From Hypoxylon rubiginosum (Eukaryota > Ascomycota > Sordariomycetes > Xylariales > Hypoxylaceae), in the NCBI GenBank assembly GCA_902806565.1, contig CADCXA010000030.1:1054001-1118000 (forward strand): a stretch of DNA of 64,000 nucleotides, given 5' to 3'. The position numbers and the translations under genes are program-made. The notes under the pieces were generated by a model. It had not been told where the DNA came from. It searched no databases and worked only from the letters and a program-made list of their open reading frames with translations. Shown in pieces: positions 59,651 to 64,000 of the stretch. Every line of letters starts with the position of its first letter. The first letter of the stretch is position 1.

Positions 59651-60180
59651 ATGGGTCGCTTCGCAATCCGTAAACCCGAAGAGGCCGGAAAGGCATGGCC
59701 CGCCATCGTGATCGGCCCATTCGTGGCCTTTGGCGGAGTTCTATTCGGGTACGTCTTAACAAGAATCTCTTAACATAACACACGTGTATTGTGTAGTCTG
59801 AGCGCAATAACTACACCTGTCTTGCTAACCCGGAGCGCGCAGATATGATACCGGCACTATCAGCGGTATCCTAGCCATGGACTACTGGCAAACCCTCTTT
59901 TCAACGGGCTACGTCAACACGCAAGGGCATCTAGACGTCTCTCCGTCTCAGTCCTCCGCTATCGTGTCTATCCTGTTCGCAGGCACGTTTTTCGGGGCCC
60001 ACGAGGATGACAAATGTATCAAGATGCGCCCGAGAGACTGCATTTTCCAAGTAGGCCTGATTTACGAGGAATTAAAGTCATGGTTGTCAAAAAGTCTGTG
60101 GCCTACGGAACGACCACTATCAATTCGCCCTACAAAAGACGTCGCGATAAGAATACCGCACTTCCCATTGTCGAACGCTC
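59651..60180 (+). pseudogene. Decayed MFS sugar (hexose) transporter
   Basis: The sequence starts like a real gene: MGRFAIRKPEEAGKAWPAIV, then a GTACGT intron (59749-59842) joined in phase to GGVLFGYDTGTISGILAMDY, then WQTLFSTGYVNTQGHLDVSP and AIVSILFAGTFFGA, the TM1-TM2 part of fungal sugar/H+ symporters. At about 59998 homology breaks off and the conserved loop after TM2 is missing. Further on, scattered text such as DLRGIK...YGTTTI...YKRRRDK in shifted frames recalls the KWIRG...WAITI...NATKDR region, so at least two internal deletions and frameshifts occurred. The remaining two-thirds of a normal transporter of about 520 aa is absent or unrecognisable. It would yield at best a non-functional fragment. 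Confidence 0.7.
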
Positions 60181-61464
60181 AAGTCATCAACCACATCAGC
60201 ATCGCCTTCAATGGTTCTTGTCGTTCAGTCTTTTGATGAAGGCGGCTTAGATATTACATATCGGCACCATTCCTCAAGCTCACGGACGGAGCAATAATGC
60301 TACCTTGGCAGAACATTTACCACCCACTCATGGAGAGGACCGGCGATGAAAACTGCCAAGGCCTTGGATTGTGTCAAAATACCAACCAAAGGGCTCGAAA
60401 ATGTATAACGTGTGGTACTTTAACAAGAGGGTATTTCATTTGATCGACAAAGGACATGATATTGGAGGATGGGTTGAAGACCAAAGACTTGTTTGAGTAA
60501 TGAGAGACTACTTAGCCTAGTTTCGGATATACGACGCCTAGCGCGCTTCGATCATCTACGAACACAATGCCCTCTTCCTTGTGGTTGTCAAGCTGGCTGT
60601 TCAAGAGTACTGTGACGGGCAATCATCCCGTACAGGCCAGAATTTATAGACGATAGTGCCGAAATATGGTGGAAGGTTTCATAGAATCGTTGACGAGGAT
60701 GTTGCTTTTGTCTTTATATCAAGGGGACGAGGAAATGCCTCCGCATGTAACGTAGTTTAGCCTCGTCCAATTTAACTCATACATGCATACTTGCCGGAAG
60801 TACTGTCCAAGTAACCCCTATCTTGCACTATAACACCTCTGCTAATTATCGAAGACGCCTCTTGTTATCTTTTGGCCCTCTGGAAAGTTGATAGCATCCC
60901 TACCACCCTAAGTTTCCCTGGTGTATGGTGCTTATGGAGACTCTTTGGTCTCTTGACTCTTAACCTAGGCTAGGGAGCGAGCCTTACAAGCAAGAAAGAC
61001 GAAGAATTCCAAGGTCTACGGTTGATGGGCAATAGTACATAGGTCGATACCCCTATTCACCAATTTTCGTAGCAAGCAACGAATTTCAATGTCATTTCAT
61101 AGGCAGGCAGGGTGATGTGCTTAGGAATTCATGATCATCACCAAACTTGAAAGATATGTAACATCAAATCGCTGTTGAACTAATATGCTCTGACTAATTT
61201 TCGCTGATATCAACACTCCCATCTGAAGAGAGTGTGCGTGTATGGCCTTCTAACTTTGTATAACCGTAACTCCCAACTATGCAAATGTTCATTCTCGCCC
61301 TGTCTAGCAAGACCTGCCCTTAAACCTAAGCCGCCTAGGTAGGTACCTAATTCATGTGACCTTTTTTTTTTAGTAGCGAACAACATAAGCTACTTCCCCC
61401 TTAATGACAACGCTCGGTCGTCCCACATGCCTAACCCTACTAGGTACTAGGTACCTACAGCACC
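60181..61464. other. Intergenic region
   Basis: About 1.3 kb between the transporter relic and the 3' end of the large minus-strand gene. May hold further unrecognisable relic sequence. TACCTAG/GGTACC words cluster at 61334-61352 and 61438-61458, directly beside the downstream gene's stop. Confidence 0.5.
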
Positions 61465-63987
61465 TTAATCCGACTGCTCGTCCGCGGAATCCCAGATGAT
61501 GGGCGGCGGCTCCTGGATCTCGTCGTTGACCAGGCTGTCCGGCAGCATCTGGCTGCGCGAGAGGAACTGCGAGGACCGGAGCGAGTTGTCGCGCGCGTAC
61601 CTCCGATACGCCGTCGGGCTGCTGTTGTGCGGGTTACCGCTGCTGCTGCCCGGGGGGTCGCTCGAGATGTTGATGGTGGCGCGGAGCGACTTCTGCGGGG
61701 ACACGGCCGGGCTCGAGACCGTCGTGGCCTGCGAGGCGCGCACGAAGCTGCGCGTCCGCTGGCTCGGGGGTGCTGTTGCTGGTGGTGGTGGTGGTGCTGG
61801 GAGCGACGGGACCGAAGATCCTGGCTGCTGTTGTGGTTGAGGGACTGCGGGTTTCGCGAAGTTGTTGCTGATCCTGGGTTGGGTTCCTTTGGCAATCGAT
61901 CTGCGCGGTGACTGGCTCGAAGGAATTACCTCGTCCATATTCTCAGGAGAGTGATGCTGGGTTGAGTACTGCACATCGCTATGGATCTGTGCTATGATTT
62001 CTTGCGACTCGGTTGCTTCATCTCCAAACAGAGCACACTTCAGGTTTGCGGTAAGCTCCCCAACCACCGCTGGGGGCAACCAAGCGAATTTCTGGGGCGC
62101 AGCTTTAAACCAGCCCTTCTGTTTCATTTGGACCAAGGAAACCGGGTTGTTGAGCTCATAGACCTGAAGTATCTCGTACGCATACGCTGCTCCTGTGCCC
62201 TGGTTGAACTCAACGTTTCCGATTCCATCCTCGTCCTCGATCTCGCCTGGTATTTTCAGATCACTAAGGATAACCATGTACCTGAGCTCTTGGAAGGGTT
62301 TAGTTCCGTAAATCCAAATACGACAAACACCAGGTGGTATCTTCCAGGATCTGAACTTGTGATTCTTCGCACGACTGAGAATGTCCCTCAGGGGTTCCGG
62401 ATGAAGGGGTAATATGATGTCCGAATGCTGAGTCTGCGGGCCAAGATTACGAATGACCTCCAGGGGTAGCCGCTGGCTTTCCAGACCTTGGGTATAAACC
62501 TGAGTGTGTGTTGTAGCCACAGTCTCATCGGATGGATCTTGTTGTGGCGACGACACTGGGATTGCGGGATTCGAAGTAGGCGTAGGTGTAGTGGGAACTC
62601 CCGTAGCTCGAGAAATTCCTCTTCGTTTCTCTTTTTGTTTTGGCGTGGGAGTACCCTCCCGTGATGGACTCGAATCCCGAGAATCACTTGTACTAAGTTC
62701 GAGATTGAGCTCATCCGCTGATGTGCTAATCAATGCCTGTGTTTCTTCCCCTATAGCCCCATAACAAGTCTCAGCTGGCTCGGGATCATCCGTCGATGGG
62801 ATGATATCGTTTTGTGGGTCTATCGGTGCGTTTTGGGTTTCAATAATGGCCACTTCGTTGGTGATTTCTTCATCTTCATCACCTACGGTCTCGTCGTCAT
62901 CGCCTACGGTCTCATCATCGGTGTCGGCGACTTCTCCTAGGGGTCTTAGAGCAGGCCGTGCCGGTGTTTTTCTGACTGGCTTCGGGAATTTAGGCTTCCT
63001 GTTTCCGGGTGTGATATTTTCTTTTTCCTCGGTGATACTTTCCGTATCCTCAGGAACATCGAAGCGTGTCTTCTTCTGGACTGCAGCTTTTGGGGTGGGA
63101 GTATTTGGGAGACTGTGAGTAGTGCTGTATGAATTGGGAATTTCTTGGTTTTTTGGCGTCTTGACCTTCTTGAGGATTGGAGATGGCGCTCCCAAGTTAG
63201 TGGACCTCGACGCCAGCGGCGAGTTATGCGGTGCTGGGCTATTAAAGCGTAGCAGCGGTGTTGGCGGAGATGTAGAAGATGGAATAACTGTTCGACGGTT
63301 GGTCGGTGTAACGGAGGGGATCAGACTCGGAGCTGAGGACCCAACTTCCGCTTGCGGCTCTAGCTTGCTCTCATCGATCTTTGATGAAGCATTGTCCTTT
63401 GGCTTCTTCGGAGTCTCCATCACGAAGCCCGCATCATCCTCGCCTTCCGAATCATTGATCTGCCTAAACATCTCGTCGTCATTGTTATCTTTACGAACAA
63501 ATTGAGTCAATGTCTGTGTGTGGAAGCTGCTAGATGCGGTTGAGGTGGGAGCGTCTCCCAGTGTCTTTCGCCTCTTCGCATTTTTGGGCTTTTCGTCCGT
63601 GACTAACTCGTCGCCCGTAGTCTTACGTCGGGATCCACGGCCCCTTTTCTTAGAATTGGCCTGTTTTACGGGCGCCGGAGCTTCAGGCTCCTTGACGTGG
63701 TCTTCGTTTTCATCCTCCTCGTCGGAGAGGACAAGTGCCTCCTTCTCGCGCACCTCGCGCGTAGATTGCGTTACAAAGCCTATCTGGGTTAGTGTGCCTT
63801 GTTGGGAATCCTTTCGGACCTTTCGATTGCGGGAACCATAAGTCCTGAGTTGCCGGCTACGGGCTGGGAACACCTTTTGCTTGGGAGCGGCAGCAGTTGA
63901 CTTATACACCTTGGCAGGTTCAGACTTAGGCTCGGATGCAGGCGCAGACGTAGAGGGTCTGCCACGAGAACGTGTTTGCGGCGCCAT
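61465..63987 (-). CDS. Large disordered protein, probably nuclear, with C-terminal PUA-like region
   Basis: A single exon of 840 aa with start MAPQTRSRGRPSTSAPASEP, an AT-hook-like RGRP word. The first 530 residues are disordered and Ser/Thr/Pro/Lys-rich, with basic clusters (KKRGRGSRRKTTGD; KPKNAKRRKT) that look like nuclear localisation signals, and repeated acidic DDETVGD units. At about residues 532-645 lies an ordered segment: DILSRAKNHKFRSWKIPPGV, then RIWIYGTKPFQELRYMVILS, IGNVEFNQGTGAAYAYEILQ and VYELNNPVSLVQMKQKGWFK. Such strand order resembles PUA-like/ASCH/EVE domains, which bind RNA or modified bases; this is fold-level inference. A Pro/Gln-rich tail and a Ser-rich end follow. I do not recognise the gene by name. 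Confidence 0.72.
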   Translation of the reverse strand: MAPQTRSRGRPSTSAPASEPKSEPAKVYKSTAAAPKQKVFPARSRQLRTYGSRNRKVRKDSQQGTLTQIGFVTQSTREVREKEALVLSDEEDENEDHVKEPEAPAPVKQANSKKRGRGSRRKTTGDELVTDEKPKNAKRRKTLGDAPTSTASSSFHTQTLTQFVRKDNNDDEMFRQINDSEGEDDAGFVMETPKKPKDNASSKIDESKLEPQAEVGSSAPSLIPSVTPTNRRTVIPSSTSPPTPLLRFNSPAPHNSPLASRSTNLGAPSPILKKVKTPKNQEIPNSYSTTHSLPNTPTPKAAVQKKTRFDVPEDTESITEEKENITPGNRKPKFPKPVRKTPARPALRPLGEVADTDDETVGDDDETVGDEDEEITNEVAIIETQNAPIDPQNDIIPSTDDPEPAETCYGAIGEETQALISTSADELNLELSTSDSRDSSPSREGTPTPKQKEKRRGISRATGVPTTPTPTSNPAIPVSSPQQDPSDETVATTHTQVYTQGLESQRLPLEVIRNLGPQTQHSDIILPLHPEPLRDILSRAKNHKFRSWKIPPGVCRIWIYGTKPFQELRYMVILSDLKIPGEIEDEDGIGNVEFNQGTGAAYAYEILQVYELNNPVSLVQMKQKGWFKAAPQKFAWLPPAVVGELTANLKCALFGDEATESQEIIAQIHSDVQYSTQHHSPENMDEVIPSSQSPRRSIAKGTQPRISNNFAKPAVPQPQQQPGSSVPSLPAPPPPPATAPPSQRTRSFVRASQATTVSSPAVSPQKSLRATINISSDPPGSSSGNPHNSSPTAYRRYARDNSLRSSQFLSRSQMLPDSLVNDEIQEPPPIIWDSADEQSD

Positions 63988-64000
63988 GATGGTGACGACT

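Noticed and set aside
1..64000. CRISPR arrays, rRNA, intact transposons and RIP-mutated repeats
   Set aside because: None seen; no regularly spaced repeats, no transposase or reverse transcriptase frames, and no extended AT-only repeat blocks.

Overview
The window is a nuclear segment of a filamentous ascomycete, most likely Sordariomycetes. The evidence is short GT-AG introns (about 50-200 nt) with CTAAC/CTGAC-type branch sites, fungus-restricted families (the blue-light photoreceptor VIVID, the Kch potassium channel family, Rxt2, fungal caleosin), Complex I genes, and AT-leaning intergenic DNA. It holds 17 intact protein-coding genes that can be modelled and one decayed transporter. No rRNA, convincing tRNA, CRISPR array or recognisable transposon was seen. 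All coordinates and exon joins were read by hand from the sequence; family names are recognition from protein motifs, not database results.

Layout. 1-3.85 kb has no gene. 3.85-10.5 kb carries three minus-strand genes: an NRAMP metal transporter, the phospholipid methyltransferase OPI3 (with a predicted 17-nt microexon) and the Rpd3L-complex subunit RXT2. 11.65-23.5 kb carries four plus-strand genes: TRAPPC11, an NAPE-PLD-like metallo-hydrolase, a CUE-Smr protein and NMN adenylyltransferase. 26.1-27.2 kb is an unrecognised membrane-anchored protein in three exons. 27.8-37 kb is a minus-strand run: the NPC1/Ncr1 sterol transporter, a PNPOx-FNR fusion flavoprotein and a Kch-type channel. 39.3-42 kb is a convergent pair, a pseudokinase and a caleosin. 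43.1-43.8 kb is a small protein with a possible roadblock-like N-terminus. 45.8-46.6 kb is VIVID, with candidate White Collar sites upstream. 49.4-54.9 kb is the CCR4-NOT ubiquitin ligase NOT4. 56.3-57.8 kb has the 30-kDa Complex I subunit and a small convergent gene of 85 aa. 59.6-60.2 kb is a decayed sugar transporter. 61.5-64 kb is a large disordered, probably nuclear protein with a C-terminal PUA-like region.

The genes do not form a biosynthetic cluster; most are housekeeping genes. Several concern membranes and lipids (OPI3, NAPE-PLD-like, NPC1, caleosin, TRAPPC11), but nothing in the sequence shows co-regulation. I found no clear new multi-gene system. The best items to follow up are the pseudokinase with Asn at both catalytic Asp positions, the PNPOx-FNR fusion without a ferredoxin domain, the unrecognised three-exon membrane protein, the OPI3 microexon, and a palindrome (TACCTAGGTA) repeated in intergenic DNA.
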